Source: Smallanthus sonchifolius (Eukaryota; Streptophyta; Magnoliopsida; Asterales; Asteraceae). Taken from it: DNA of 64,000 nucleotides. The notes under the pieces were generated by a model. It was not told where the DNA came from and ran no database searches. It saw only the letters and a program-made list of their open reading frames with translations. How positions within the stretch are numbered: the stretch's first letter is position 1; each line of letters begins with the position of its first letter. The translations under genes were made by a program, and so were the position numbers. Below are positions 1 through 11,924 of the stretch, piece after piece. The DNA lies in NCBI GenBank assembly GCA_023525975.1, contig CM042025.1, positions 1,937,001 through 2,001,000 on the forward strand, in the 5' to 3' direction.

Positions 1-1108
1 AGATGTGCAATATAAAGGACAAGTTGGCACATGATTCTTTTTCTTGGGCATATGATTTTTTTTTAGTTTTCAATAAAGTGTTTGACCTATCTCCCTTTTG
101 GGATCCACCTGCCTTTGACACACCAGCTTGGGACCCACCCGTATTTTCTTTCAAAGTGTTTTCCTCATTATTCTTACCACGTAAACAACTTGGATTTAAT
201 CCCCCACACACAACACAAAATCGTTCCTTGTCATTTGTTACAATTTGAAGCTGCCTTCTACTATTAGTAGCATATTTCTTTACTGGTCCCTTGATATCTT
301 CTCTATTTGAAAACTGTTGTCTAACATAAAAAGGTTATACTACTAAATCTTTGGCATGTTTCTTATTCTTCCTAAAATTTTTCACTGCTTTTTTAAGAGG
401 TGGGTCATTATCAGAATCACTCAAGCTTTCAAAGTCATCAAGCTCAAATTTGGATTCATAGTCATTATCTTCACTACTATACTCAAGAGGTTCCTCCTTA
501 ACATCTTTGTCCACTGCAACTCTAAATTCTTCCATGTTTACTTCATCCTCATCAATTATATTGCCAGCATCAACAATGATTTCAGAATCCTCAAACTCAT
601 TATCATTGTGCTCATCATCATCATTGTCATATGCATTCTCATGATCCCCTTCATCAATGTCATTATCTACCAGGCTGACCTGACTTTGTTCGTGGCACTT
701 TATGGCTAGTTGCCTTCTACATGTTGTTATGATTTCTCGTGTTCTCCTTATTATGCTAGATGTTTTCGTTTCATTCAGTTCCTCATTCACAACTACACCA
801 CTGTTTATTGTTTTGTGTCCATGCTAAGTGAATATTTCAATAACCTTAAACTCCTCACCATACTTTAACATACCCAAGATATCATTATCATTTCTTAAAG
901 CCCTTAAACCATAATCAAGATCTTGATTAGGTATCCTATAATGGTAATAAATAACTTCATATTCTGGAAAACCTAAGGTATTTATCATAGCATCCACCTC
1001 ATTGAGTGAAAACCCAAAGGAGTTAATCATATTTATAAAGCTAACTTGACCATTAACACACCTTCTGATTGGGGGCTTTATGAACCAACCCTGATGGTTA
1101 AACTTCAT
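1..1108 (-). pseudogene. MULE N-terminal protein with PB1-like region (broken, partial)
   Basis: The frame opens at 1108 with MKFNHQGWF and runs to an in-frame stop at 824-826, then continues in the same frame from 790 to about 335 and, less clearly, to the window edge. Residues 1-94 resemble the N-terminal PB1-like region of plant MULE proteins; the stretch IPNQDLDYGLRAL is nearly identical to IPNQDLDFGLRAL of the second MULE at about 18725. The part after the stop is very acidic (many D/E/N), with a basic tail KKAVKNFRKNKK. The in-frame stop makes it a pseudogene. The function of this N-terminal region is not known; assignment rests on the paired copy and family resemblance. Confidence 0.6.
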
Positions 1109-1545
1109 GGAGAAAATTCATGGCTTTGCCCCTAAAAGTTCAATAAAACGATGATTTACTTTCAATCAAAACAACAATAAAAGAAAAAAACGTTCAAGTT
1201 GTGCAAAAATCTAAATGTAGGCTACATCGGGATCAAACACTTCTTCCAATTGATGAAGCCACCACAGACTCAGAGCCATAGTTGATGAAGCATGAGAACG
1301 ACGATAGTTTTTTTATTTGGGAGAGGCAACAAAGGGTTTTTTAAGAACGAAGGATTTTAAGTTTAAAGGGATTAAAAAAGTTAAAGACTAAATTGCCCCT
1401 CACGTGAGGGCACGTTGATGGAACTAACAGATGTATTGGATGGAGTTAACGAGGGTGGACTTGATTGAAACAAAAATGAAAGATCATGTATTGTTTTGAC
1501 AAGATTTAAACTATTGGACTGAAATAATTATTTTTAGCAAACCAT
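1..1545 (-). mobile_element. Mutator-like element (MULE), terminal part, runs off the left edge
   Basis: The stretch from about 1380 to 1545 is a diverged relative of the terminal inverted repeat of the complete MULE at 18001-24326. Both carry the palindromic core CTCACGTGAG, a run reading 'ttggactgaaataatta' (here) or 'ttggactaaaatggtta' (there), and an 'acaaacca/gcaaacca' end. Inside it a protein is encoded on the minus strand whose N-terminus matches that of the second MULE. Only this end of the element is in the window; the transposase core would lie to the left. No 9-bp target duplication can be tested. Confidence 0.7.
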
Positions 1546-2432
1546 GTCTATTTATTATTTTACTCAGGGGCGATTCTATGTGAGGGGCAGGGGTAGCACC
1601 AGCTACCCCTCAACTTCTCCGGCGAAGTGTAATATTTTTTTTACGTTTTGTGTATTTTGTTACCCTTGAAATTGTATTTGGTTACCCCTCAATATTCTTT
1701 TTAAAAGCCCAAAACTAATTATTGATTAATTACCTAAAGCCCAAGTTTATAAAACTAAAAAACCCAAATTAATTAAAAGATTTAAAACACAAAAGCCCAA
1801 GTTAGTTTAAACCTAAACTCATTAACAAACAAAAAAAAAACATTCGATTGTTCTTGGCTTGTTGCTGTTGACTGTTGTCACCTCCAACCCCAAGTCCCAT
1901 ACTCCCATTCGATTGTTGGCTAGGCTTGTTGCTGTTTCTATTTACTTAACTCAATTGTTGTTGCACTCGAATCAAAGAAGCCAAAGAGGTAATATACTAA
2001 TATTTCAATAATTCAATTGTTCTTTAATTTTGTATTTGTTCAATTCTTCTTTCATAAATTTGTATTTGTTCAATTCTTCTTTTCATACTTTTGTATTTAG
2101 TTTAGTTACACGAGCCAGAGATACACGATGGGGTTCTCATTATAAAACAATCATAAGTTTGCTTAAATTATTTCCGGAAGTTGTTGAATTACTTCTTTAT
2201 ATTAAAGAAGAAGGAGATAACACTCAACAAAAATCTATTGCAAACGGTATTCTCTCATATTTTAAATAACTTGAATTTGTGTTTTATATACACTTGATGG
2301 AAGATATTTTACGCTACACAAATGCTCTCTCAAAACATCTTAAAAAAAACAGGACTTACTAAAAGCGGCTAAGTTGATAAACGAAACAAAAGCAGCATTG
2401 AATGATTTAAGACAAAACGAGTTTGATGCGAT

Positions 2433-4405
2433 TGAAACACCCTACTTATTTTACTATTATTTTATCAGAGTTTAATTGCGAAAAATGGTTCCAGTTTGAC
2501 AAAAACCTTGCCATGAATGGCTAAGGTATATCTTTCATTATAATATTATAGTTTTACAAAAGATGATATAATTACATCATTATACATAGGGATCTCTAAC
2601 TCCGACTGCTCTGTCCTCACGAAGCTTCATTCCATGTGCTTTTTTCCTGCAGTGTTTGAAAAACATTTTTGAATTAGCTTTCGCTAATTAAGTACACTGC
2701 ATTGTTCATTTCATTATGAACCCTTTAGGTTCTTATTATTGTTCACGTTTTCTCGAGCTCTCGATGCCCCCGTGACCATCTTCGGACGTACCTCCGATCA
2801 TGGTATTTATATATTTTATGGGTGTGCTAACCCCCTCGCAACCATCTTAAGCTGTACCTCCGGTCCGAGTATTGGCAAGGTTCTTATACTCGTCAGTATA
2901 GACCCCTCGCATTTGTCACGAAGACTCATTCATTCCTCAGCCCCGTAGGCAAGGAATCTTTTAGTTCTCTTCTTTATTATTTATTGAGATCCACCTTACA
3001 GGCTGGGTATCTCATTTCATTTGGGACCTTGAGTATCTTTGACTCACAGCCTCCCAAATGTATCAAGCATTTTTTTCATTTCACGTATATGCTTGATTTA
3101 CTTCCCAACCAGTCCTCATCTTAAAACTTCGTAACGGTTTTTCTACGATGTATTAAAAGGGTTTATATATAGGAAGTACCAGCGGCGTATCCACCACCCC
3201 TTTAACACTTCGTGAGTACTCCGTTATTCCATTTTAGGATTTAGACTCGTTCCATCCTACTCTTTCATATTTGCACGTATCATCATGCATTCACGTATTC
3301 ATATTCATCACGTATTCATATTCATTATGCATGGTATACTTCCATCGTATATTCATTCTCGTCATATATTGTAAACTGGGGTGATTATCCTTCCAGAGTA
3401 GTACCTCCAACAGAGATGTTCCCAAGAAAGAGTGATGGGTCTAGGAGAGATTTATACACCACTCTTTCCTTAGACAAAACATTCTGTTCGTCAGATAATT
3501 ACATACCGGTTGGATGTTCTCCTACACGTTTACTATATTCTTATTACTGTCTTTTAGTCTGTACCCCTAAACATTCATAATGGTTTCACCACGAAGTATC
3601 AAAGAGGTTTATATATAGGAAGTACCAGCGGCGTATCCACCACCCCTTGGATACGTTGTGATTACTTCATTATTCCCGTTTAGTGTTTAGACTAATCTGC
3701 CATTACCCCGTGCCACAACACATATCATTTAAGCACGTAATTCACATAATCGTGTCTAGGGTACGGGTCCAATGTACTTACTTTATCCTCGGGTCATTCC
3801 TAAGTTCGTTCCTTGTCTAAAACATCTCTCTGTTCCTTGCTCGTAACTTCCACGTTCCGCACTCGTAACCACCACGCTCGTAACCGTTGTTCGGGGCTCC
3901 TCGATATTCGTGCTAATGTGTGTGATGATAGTAGTGAAGTTGTTGTTGTTTCCACTTTAAACGACCAAGTTCAACTATTTATAGGGCTGGATTGGGACCC
4001 ATGTCGGACCGATATCCCTGGTGATGTCGGTCCGATATCCGGGTGAGGCGGTGTATTAGCTTGCTGAGCACATAGCAGACCGTTATGTGCACGGATGTCG
4101 GTCCGCTATCAAAACACGTGTAAAAATTTAGGGCTGAGTCACAGGACACGTGTCAGTACCAGAAATTGCGGCGCAATTGCGGCTATCGGACCGGTCCGAT
4201 ATCTGACCCTTGGCTCACTTCAGACCGATGGGAAGGATGATGTCGGTCCGACGTCCATTCAGATTTCAGAATTTTCATTTTCAGCCCCTGAACTTTAATT
4301 CTAACCCCTTCTACTTTAATATGATGTCATTTTAACCCCTAGGGTTTCATCAAATGACTATTTTAGTCCTTTAACTTGTATTTTCTCAAAAATTGGGGTG
4401 TTACA
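2433..4405. mobile_element. Solo LTR (about 1.97 kb), probably Gypsy, inserted in the hAT transposase
   Basis: The element starts TGAAACACCC and ends GGGGTGTTACA, the TG...CA termini expected of an LTR. It is flanked by a perfect 5-bp duplication, GCGAT, at 2428-2432 and 4406-4410. No gag/pol coding is present. A TATA-like motif (ctatttatag, 3975-3984) lies in the right half, as expected for a promoter in the U3 region if the LTR reads left to right. The open frames inside (for example 2739-2948, 3813-4046, 4095-4298) show no family resemblance. A Gypsy origin is inferred only from the length and the end sequences. Confidence 0.8.
3144..3650. repeat. Internal direct repeat of the solo LTR (about 50-bp core, two copies)
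   Basis: A block reading 'ggtttatatataggaagt' followed by 'accagcggcgtatccacc' occurs at about 3160-3203 and again at about 3606-3649, an offset of about 445 bp. The flanking sequence also matches weakly (a '...acttcgt/cacgaag...' stretch before it and a 'ttta-g-attta-gact' stretch after it), which points to a tandem duplication within the LTR rather than two insertions. Confidence 0.75.
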
Positions 4406-5271
4406 GCGATGTTGGAAAAAGAAATCTTTTTGTGAAAGAACAAGATTACGATGGTAGATACGATGGAAAATTATGGTAATCAAAGAACCCGAAAGAATGT
4501 CATTACTAATCAACATCATTTTGAAGTTGAAAATTTTAATACGGTTTTGGATACGCAAGTTCAAGAATTTGGAAATCGATTCGATGAGGTATCAACTACT
4601 TTGATAGAGAATATGTCTGGTTTAAATCCTTGTGGTTGGTTTTCTAAGTTTGAAATCTCTAAGATAGTGACATTTTCTGAGATGTATCCGAATGATTTTA
4701 ATACAAATGAAAGAGGGTGTCTTTCGGATGACCCGAAGGTTTTTTATCACACTATAAAGGAAGATGATAGATTTGGAAAAGTGGATGGAATATGTGACTT
4801 TTCTCGGCTAATGGTGGATACCGGAAAAGATCGTTCTTTTCCTTTGGTTTATCGGATATTGAGGCTAGCATTGGTTTTACCGGTTGCAACCGCAACCTTT
4901 GAAAGATGTTTTTCTAAATTGAAGCTTATCAAGACGAATTTACGCAATCGAATGGGCGAATAGTATTTGAACAATGCTCTAGTTTGAGCGGTTAAAAGAG
5001 AAACATTTGATAAAGTAACAGAAGCGATGCAATGGCTCGATTTCAAGCTTTCAAATGCCGGAGAGGAGAAATCTATTAGGTACATGTTTTACTGTGTTTA
5101 TGATCGTTTTTTTTAATGTACGGAATTTTTTTTGTTACCACTGAAATTATGTTCTAGATTCGCCACTAAACTTTTATTTTATTGAGTGTACCGAAAATAT
5201 ATTTATTTTTAAGACTGATTTATTGAATCCTATTTTGGAAGATCAAACGGATAAGAGTTTCCCCCAATAGG

Positions 5272-8200
5272 ATGACATCTCTCACAGACCTTTATTCCCT
5301 GAACTATTGCCGGAGATGGTCTTCCCTTCCGGCACCGATTTCCAGACGGTCGTCGACAGTAAACAATCCTAACTACCTAACCACAGCAAATCGGAAATGC
5401 AACAAGTGGAGATTCCGCTGCTCCGTAGCCAAGGATTCCCCAATCGCTCCTACAATTTCCGGCGAGTCCAACTCTCAACCGTTGCTGGACTGTGTGATCG
5501 TTGGCGCCGGAATTAGCGGTCTGTGCATTGCGCAAGCCCTAGCTACGAAACACGCTGCGTTTTCGCCCGACGTGATTGTGACAGAAGCACGAGATAGGGT
5601 TGGGGGAAATATATCAACCGTTGAAAGAGATGGATATCTGTGGGAAGAAGGTCCTAACAGCTTCCAACCGTCTGATCCAATGCTCACTATGGTGGTATGC
5701 CACAATATCCTTCCCTTTCCGTTTTAATTTTTGAAATATTCCATTACCAGGTTAGAAACCCTAGTTTTACATGGTGAACAGAGGAAATATTAAATAGTTA
5801 ATAAAGGAGGTTTAGTAATTATAAATGAAATATTAAATAGTAATGAAGTTTTAGGAATTAATAATGGAAATATTAAATAGTTAGTAAGGAAATATTACAT
5901 AGTTTTTTATTGCTGATACGTGACGTAACCAGTTACTTATTGTTAGAGTTAAACTGTGTAACAAGTAACGCGTATTATAACGAGTGTTGGTACTAATTAG
6001 TAACTAAATCTATATTTTATCATTTGTTACATTTCTATGGTAAATTGAATTCACATTTCACTCTATGGATCATCTAATATGGAGAAAGCTTTCAAATGAA
6101 ACTATGAGAGGATATTTGTTAATTGTTAGGTTTCTAGGAAGAAGTGAAGAAGAAGTTAAAATTAGCTTATTGATCCGTTTGATGTATCATCGGTGAATGC
6201 AGCCTTAGTTGCTCTCCATCTCTGTTACAGTCAAATATGATAATGCACATAAATTGGAATATTTGTTAATTAGGAATGATTGATGATTAAGAATGTAATT
6301 TATGTACATCTATCTATACCCAATAAAGAAGTATATGGTTGCGCCATGTGTCACATTTCCGCAAGCCCAAGATTCTTTTTCCCGATTAAATTTTCTTCAT
6401 TACTAATTATTTAATATTTCGTTTTATTAATTCATAAATCTTCATTACCATTTAATATTTCCTTTATAATTCCTACATCTTCCTTACTAACTATTTAATG
6501 TTTCCTTTATTCAACCCGTGTAAAACACGGGTTTCTAACCTAGTTATCATAATAAATAAACAAATGTACATAAACTATTAAGTATTATAAACTTACTTAG
6601 CAAATCTTTTCATTTTTTATTAAGTTACTATCTATTGGAAGTCTTACTAAGGATGTTAACGGTTAACAGTTCCTCTATATTATTGGGTCTTAACTTATTA
6701 CTAAACCAATTTGTTTTGACAAAACGAATTAGGAGTGTACATGCTGATTTGTTTGATCTATAAATTGTACATCATCTCCATTTGGGTAACTGACTTGTAA
6801 AAGTTTCCTTACATTTGATGTGAAGGATTTTATGCATCAGTTAGTACTCAGTTATTTGCTTATGTGAAAATCTTTTCGTCAAAGTATGGCGCAAGGAATT
6901 ATTTGTTGAATTACCTTTACGTATCCACATCCATATCTGAATATATATGTAGTTAATAATAATTATCTGAAATATGTCCTAAAGATAGTAACATGAAAAG
7001 AGAAACACTACGATATGCTAGCAGTCATCATGATTATTATCCTAATGAATCTTATAATCTTCATTATTTACTTGTAGTTATATTCATATCATATTTGCAT
7101 GATGTTCCAGGTGGATAGTGGGTTAAAGGATGATTTGGTTTTAGGGGATCCCACCGCACCACGGTTTGTGTTGTGGGGAGGTGGTTTGAAGCCGGTGCCT
7201 TCCAGTCCAGCTGATTTGCCTTTCTTTGATCTAATGAGCTTTCCTGGAAAACTCAGAGCCGGTTTTGGTGCTCTCGGGTTCCGCCCTCCGCCGCCAGTTT
7301 GTACCCTCATCATTCATCTCTCTTTTTATTCTATATTACCGTGTTTATATACATTCTGACAAAGTTACAGGACCATGAGGAATCTATTGAAGAATTTGTT
7401 CGGCGTAATCTTGGTGATGAAGTTTTTGAACGCTTGATAGAACCATTTTGTTCAGGTAATACTATTTGATCGGTGTTTTATTTAAAAGAAAATTAATGAA
7501 TTATTCAACCAGCTACCATTTCTTGTAGTTCACAGTAGCATTTGCTGTTAAAGTTTCATTTCCCTACTAAATCACACTCCATGTTATACTTTAGTTTACA
7601 GCATGTGAAGGTTCATATGTCACCTGAACGGTGATATATTTTTTGTTCACATGTTTAGTTGGCTTTCCAAAGTGTATAAGTTTTTGTAAGGCATCTTCCT
7701 TATTAATTTTCTATATTTAGTTTAATAATGTGCTTGTTTATAATTAAGGCTTATTTCATATGCTCGTATATTTGGACCCACGTTATTGTACTTTTCTTGA
7801 AAGGTTTTGTTATGGTTTTAAAAGGGCTAATATTTACATAGAATAGAAATATGACCAACTTTTTTTAGGTTATAAAGAAATTACAAAGTTTTATGATTTT
7901 TTTTCAGACATAATGTCAGCGCAATGTTAGATAAAAAGATGTCAATATTGTCACGAGTTAGTAGTTACGGTCTTACGGACACATCAGCGTTTTGACAGAT
8001 TACCTTAAATCGAAATACATGGAAGTTGGTCACATTTAATGAAAAATTCTGAATCTTTGATGGTTTTTTCTTCATAAAAAACGTTGGTTGCCTAAAATAG
8101 TGATTGGACCAAAGTTTGTTACCTTATGTGCAGTTAGCCCTTCTAAAAACGACCTCATGAATTGACCCTGGTTAAGTTAGGGGCGCTTTAATTTAACCAG

Positions 8201-11025
8201 CTTGAAATTATGATAATTTAGGTGTTTATGCTGGTGATCCATCAAAACTTAGTATGAAAGCAGCGTTTGGAAAAGTTTGGAATTTGGAGAAGAATGGTGG
8301 TAGCATTATTGGTGGAGCAATAAAAGCAATCCAGAAGAAAAATAATAGTACCAAGCCTCCTCGGGATCCGTAATATTCTATGATAGTCTAAACCTTTTAA
8401 ATTTTGTTCTGTGTTTGAATATCATATATTGAACCTGACAGGCGATTACCAAAACCAAAGGGCCAAACTGTTGGATCTTTTAGGAAGGGACAAGCAATGC
8501 TACCTAATGCCATCTCAAAAAGGTAGTATATACATTTTATTATGTCGTTGTATAATATAAATGGTTATGGTGTAAACTAATTAAATCTGTTGTGCACATT
8601 AGTTTAACGGTTTATTATATCCAGATTGGGCAAACCGCACTAAATAGAAATGAACCTTACACTTTTTCCCAATTTCTAGTAACCAACTTTAAATGGGCGC
8701 AAAATAGAAATTAACTTACGTTTTATATCTGATTCTAGCAGGTTATCTTTTCGCTGTTTTTTCAAAGTTGCTAACATGGCATCTAATTTTTCATTTTAGT
8801 GGATACGATGCCACATTGCATTAATAATTAGGGATTGTCAATTTTAAATAAAAAAGAATATCAAATTGTTTTTCAAAGATGTAAATAAATTTATCTTTTA
8901 ATTTCTTTTCATACAAGCATCTTTTTTGCATATGTGGTGCAATTTACAATAAAAATATTTTGTAATAAATTGTAGCTTGTTGCGGCGCAGCTTGTTGCGG
9001 CTCAGCTTGTTGCCCGTTTACCGGCCACTTTAATGTAATCATCCTTCTTATTTTCTATATGAAATGGTAACATAAAACATAGCTATGATTTCTATTTGCC
9101 CGTAATATAAAGTTGGCTTCTTAAAGTAGAAAAAAAATGTAAAGTTTGTTTTAATTTTGTGGAGTTTGCCTTTCCAGATTTTATAATAATTCTAATGAAT
9201 CATATGCATGTCTGTAGGTTGGGTAGTAGAGTGAAGTTGTCATGGAAGCTAATAAGTATCTCAAAGTTGGAGAATAGAGGTTATAGTTTGACTTATGAAA
9301 CACCAAATGGATTTGCAAGTCTGCAAACTAAAACTGTTGTCATGACTGTTCCATCTTATGTGGCGAGTGATTTGTTGCGTCCACTTTCGGTATGTCAAAC
9401 TTCAACAAAATTTTTGAAAAAAACTGGATATTAATCTGATATGGTAATTGCCCATTTCTTAGCTTTGTTATTTTGTTAAATAACTAAAAAATGTAACTTA
9501 TTATCATTAGAATCTTATATTATTAAGTAGTAAATATTATTGTTTATTATGGAAAGTATCATAATAACTGTATGTATAGAATTTTTCCATTCCGTTAACA
9601 ATTGTTTTTCAGTTGGAAGCAGCAGAGGCTTTGTCCAAATTTTATTATCCTCCAGTTGCTGCTGTATCTGTTTCCTATCCAAAAGAGGCGATTCGTGCTG
9701 ACCGTTTGATCGATGGTCAACTCAAGGGTTTTGGTCAATTACATCCACGAAGTCAAGGCGTTGAGACTCTAGGTTGCTTTTCATCCAAAATTCAACATCC
9801 TCATGGTTTTTTTTTTAACTTTTGTATTTTTTTATTTTTGTAAGCTATGCGATTTTTCATTTGGATTGTACAGGTACCATATACAGTTCATCCCTTTTCC
9901 CTAATCGAGCTCCACCTGGAAGGGTTCTTCTTCTTAACTACATTGGAGGTGCTACAAATCCTGGTATTTTATCAAAGGTAGGCCCAGATCTGGGTTTTAA
10001 TTTTGATCGAATTGGGTTATGTTTAATCTATAACGGGTCAAACCGGGAAAATAAAAAAAATGACTTAAAATGAAACGGGTTACAAGTCCAAAGTTGCTCG
10101 GAGTGTATTTTCGTGCATAAAAATATAAATCAATTTATTCATAATATCAGATTATTAAATAAATAATTATTCTAAAGCTTATTTTGGCGCCCTAATTGTA
10201 TACAAAACTTTGGTTTGGCTTTTACATTTGAATCTTAATTAGCACTCGCCAATAAGCCCCATATCAATTGGTTTGGGAAGAGGCACCCCCCATGGCCTTC
10301 CAATGTGGAGGTCACGGGTTCGAGTCTCACTTGGTGCAATATGCTTAGGTGGGCCGGGGTTTTACCACTGTGGGCCTTCGGGTGGTGGGTTTCCCTTAGA
10401 ATGGTGGCGAGCCGGGTCACCAGCGCTGTCTGCGTTCGCGGGTGTGGGTGGCCTTTCGCCAATGGGTTTACCCGAGTGGCCGCGCTTATAGTATTCGTTG
10501 GTCGTTAAAAAAAAAAAAATTAGCACTCTCTTTTGGAGGTGCTTTTTGGGTTAACTTCGTTAAGTATAATTACCAAAAACAAGACAAAAAGAAGTAAAAT
10601 GATCAAAATGGACAAAAGCGAAAAGTAGGTTGCTATTTTTAGACACTAGCCTTTTATTTCTTTTAAGTTTAAAGATATATTGTCTTTGGTTATTAATTAC
10701 ACTGATAATATTTATATTTCATCAGACGGAGAGTCAACTTGTGGAAGCAGTTGACCGTGACCTAAGGAAGATGCTCATAAATCCTAAAGCAGACGAGCCG
10801 TTGACTTTAGGGGTCAAAGTATGGCCTCGAGCAATCCCACAGTTTCTAATCGGTCATTTTGATATTTTGGACGCTGCAAAGTTTGCTCTTAGTGAGGGTG
10901 GATTTAGAGGTATGTTTCTTGGTGGCAACTATGTATCCGGTGTGGCTTTAGGTCGATGCGTGGAGAGTGCGTATGATGTTGCGGCCGATGTGAGTAACTT
11001 TTTGTCACTAGGCGCGTATAAGTAA
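5272..11025 (+). CDS. PPO1: Protoporphyrinogen oxidase, chloroplast type (PPO1/PPOX1), 9 exons
   Basis: Oxidises protoporphyrinogen IX to protoporphyrin IX, the last step shared by haem and chlorophyll synthesis, and is the target of diphenyl-ether-type herbicides. Exons: 5272-5694, 7111-7296, 7371-7455, 8222-8369, 8442-8522, 9218-9389, 9613-9772, 9874-9977, 10726-11025; joined they give 552 aa, the usual length. Residues 1 to about 70 are Ser/Thr/Arg-rich and look like a plastid transit peptide. The FAD-binding GAGISG is at residues 78-83, followed by VTEARDRVGGN. Conserved blocks include RNLGDEVFERLIEPFCSG, YAGDPSKLSMKAAFG and the C-terminal FLGGNYVSGVALGRC. The donor after exon 2 is GTTTGT, weak but canonical in its GT. 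The start is the first ATG of the transit peptide. Intron 1 carries two Helitron copies and intron 8 a SINE. No stop or frameshift was seen, so it is probably functional. Confidence 0.95.
5750..5900 (-). mobile_element. Helitron remnant in PPO1 intron 1 (inverted relative to the copy at 6313)
   Basis: Starting from 'ggttagaaaccctag', this stretch matches the reverse complement of the 3' half of the Helitron at 6313-6543, sharing repeated 'gaaatattaaatagt' and 'agtaatgaag' segments. The stem-loop has decayed and the 5' end cannot be placed. Confidence 0.45.
6313..6543 (+). mobile_element. Nonautonomous Helitron (231 bp) in PPO1 intron 1
   Basis: It begins TCTATACCCAATAAAG after an A and ends CTAG before a T, as Helitrons do (5'-TC, 3'-CTRR, insertion between A and T). 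Before the 3' end is the stem-loop CCCGTGTAAAACACGGG at 6515-6531. Members of the same family appear at 26762-27182 and 41314-41746 and, inverted and less certain, near 25583 and 51262. Confidence 0.75.
10248..10517 (+). mobile_element. tRNA-derived SINE in PPO1 intron 8
   Basis: A 270-bp element ending in a run of 12-13 A and flanked by a perfect 11-bp duplication AATTAGCACTC (10237-10247 and 10518-10528). Near its 5' end is a Pol III B-box match (ggttcgagtctc, about 10317-10328), with a plausible A box at about 10265-10280. The body is GC-rich, unlike the surrounding intron. It lies in the sense orientation of PPO1 between exons 8 and 9. The open frames over it at 10235-10508 are incidental. 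Confidence 0.9.
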
Positions 11026-11301
11026 TACTATTATGTCGCACTTCACGATACTTTCTAATTAGGTTAGTAATTAATTTTGTCAGAGGGCATGTAAAAATAA
11101 CATGCCAATCTTTGGCATACAATAATATTTTTTGTGCAGGTTACAATCTTTTAGAGGCGGGATATAATTTGAATTTAAAATGGGTACAATCAAGTTGATG
11201 GTGTTTTAAATAATTAGAGTACATAAATTTGTGGGATTGATATCCAATTTTTAAAACCAAATCCATCAACCAAACAGTATTATTAGACATCTTTCATCTT
11301 T

Positions 11302-11575
11302 TACGCTGTGTTCCCGAGTCTTGTTTAAGGAGGGAAAAGAAAGGAAGGGAAGAAAATCTTTGTTCCAAAGTTTTTTTTAAGGGGAGAAAAGAAAGGAAAT
11401 TGAGGAAGAGTGTTCCATAGTTTTTTTTAAAAAGGGAAATGAAGGGAAAACAAGCTTTATCTCTATCCTTCAAAATTGGAGAGATTTGGAGAGAGGAAAA
11501 GAAGGGAAAAAAAAGAAGGGGAAGGAAGACTTTCTTTTCTTTTCTTCCCTTTAGTAAACTCGAGAACACAACGGT
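11302..11575. mobile_element. Polypurine-rich MITE-like element downstream of PPO1
   Basis: Imperfect terminal inverted repeats: the left end reads 'cgctgtgttcccgagtc' and the right end is the complement of 'ccgttgtgttctcgagtt'. Between them one strand is almost entirely purine, with repeated 'gggaaaagaaagga' and 'ttccaaagtttttttt' blocks. Target duplication not resolved, superfamily not assigned. The open frames on both strands here come from low-complexity sequence. Confidence 0.55.
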
Positions 11576-11924
11576 AAGAAATGATGTTAAAAGAAAATTA
11601 AACAAAACGGTGTATTTAAATTTACAAAAAAGGTTAAATATTATAAGTTATTAGAGAAAAATTAAATTGTCTTTTAATTGATTATAAAATTAAAAAATTG
11701 AAAAAACTAGTTGAGTGGAGACGGAGATGGTGAGTGCGGTGAATATCCCTACCATACTTAAAAAAAAAAGCGCGGGAGTGGTGTTACCGCTGACGCTAAC
11801 GGTGCATGTCATTACTCCCTCTGGGTGCGGCTCTCCCGTAATAATATAATAATAATACCCAAATATGATCAGTATTTAAAACAGGTCGGGTTAGATTGCG
11901 CTCTCAAAAAAAGACTCGGTAACA

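Larger units (their letters stand above)
2109..5085 (+). pseudogene. hAT transposase (ZMYM1-like), broken and split by a solo LTR
   Basis: Block 1 (about 2109-2432) encodes a segment containing RDTRWGSHYKTIISLLKLF, the conserved TRWGSH motif of these proteins, but has frame breaks after 2269. Block 2 (4411-5085) contains SKNPKE/GNQRTRKNV followed by FNTVLDTQVQEFGNRF and the hAT C-terminal dimerisation motif LVLPVATATFERCFSKLK at about 4870-4920. The solo LTR at 2433-4405 sits between; skipping it and one GCGAT copy joins NEFDA to MLEKE in frame. An in-frame TGA follows shortly at about 4436, and another stop at 4963 is followed by similarity up to about 5085. Not functional. Confidence 0.75.
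1566..5166 (+). mobile_element. hAT-superfamily element (ZMYM1-like transposase), nonautonomous now
   Basis: The left end begins CAGGGGCGATTCT near 1566, and the right end reads as a diverged inverted copy (AGATTCGCCACTA) near 5152-5164. Between them are two blocks of a hAT transposase of the TTF/MYM-type zinc-finger family, separated by a solo LTR. The left end lies about 20 bp from the end of the MULE fragment and the right end about 105 bp upstream of the PPO1 start codon. I could not find a clean 8-bp target duplication, so the exact ends are uncertain by some bases. Confidence 0.6.

Noticed and set aside
2739..4298. Small + strand open frames as genes
   Set aside because: They fall within the solo LTR, show no family resemblance, and LTRs are not expected to encode protein.
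10235..10508. Open frames of 67-75 codons on both strands
   Set aside because: They lie entirely within the SINE and are explained by its GC-rich sequence.
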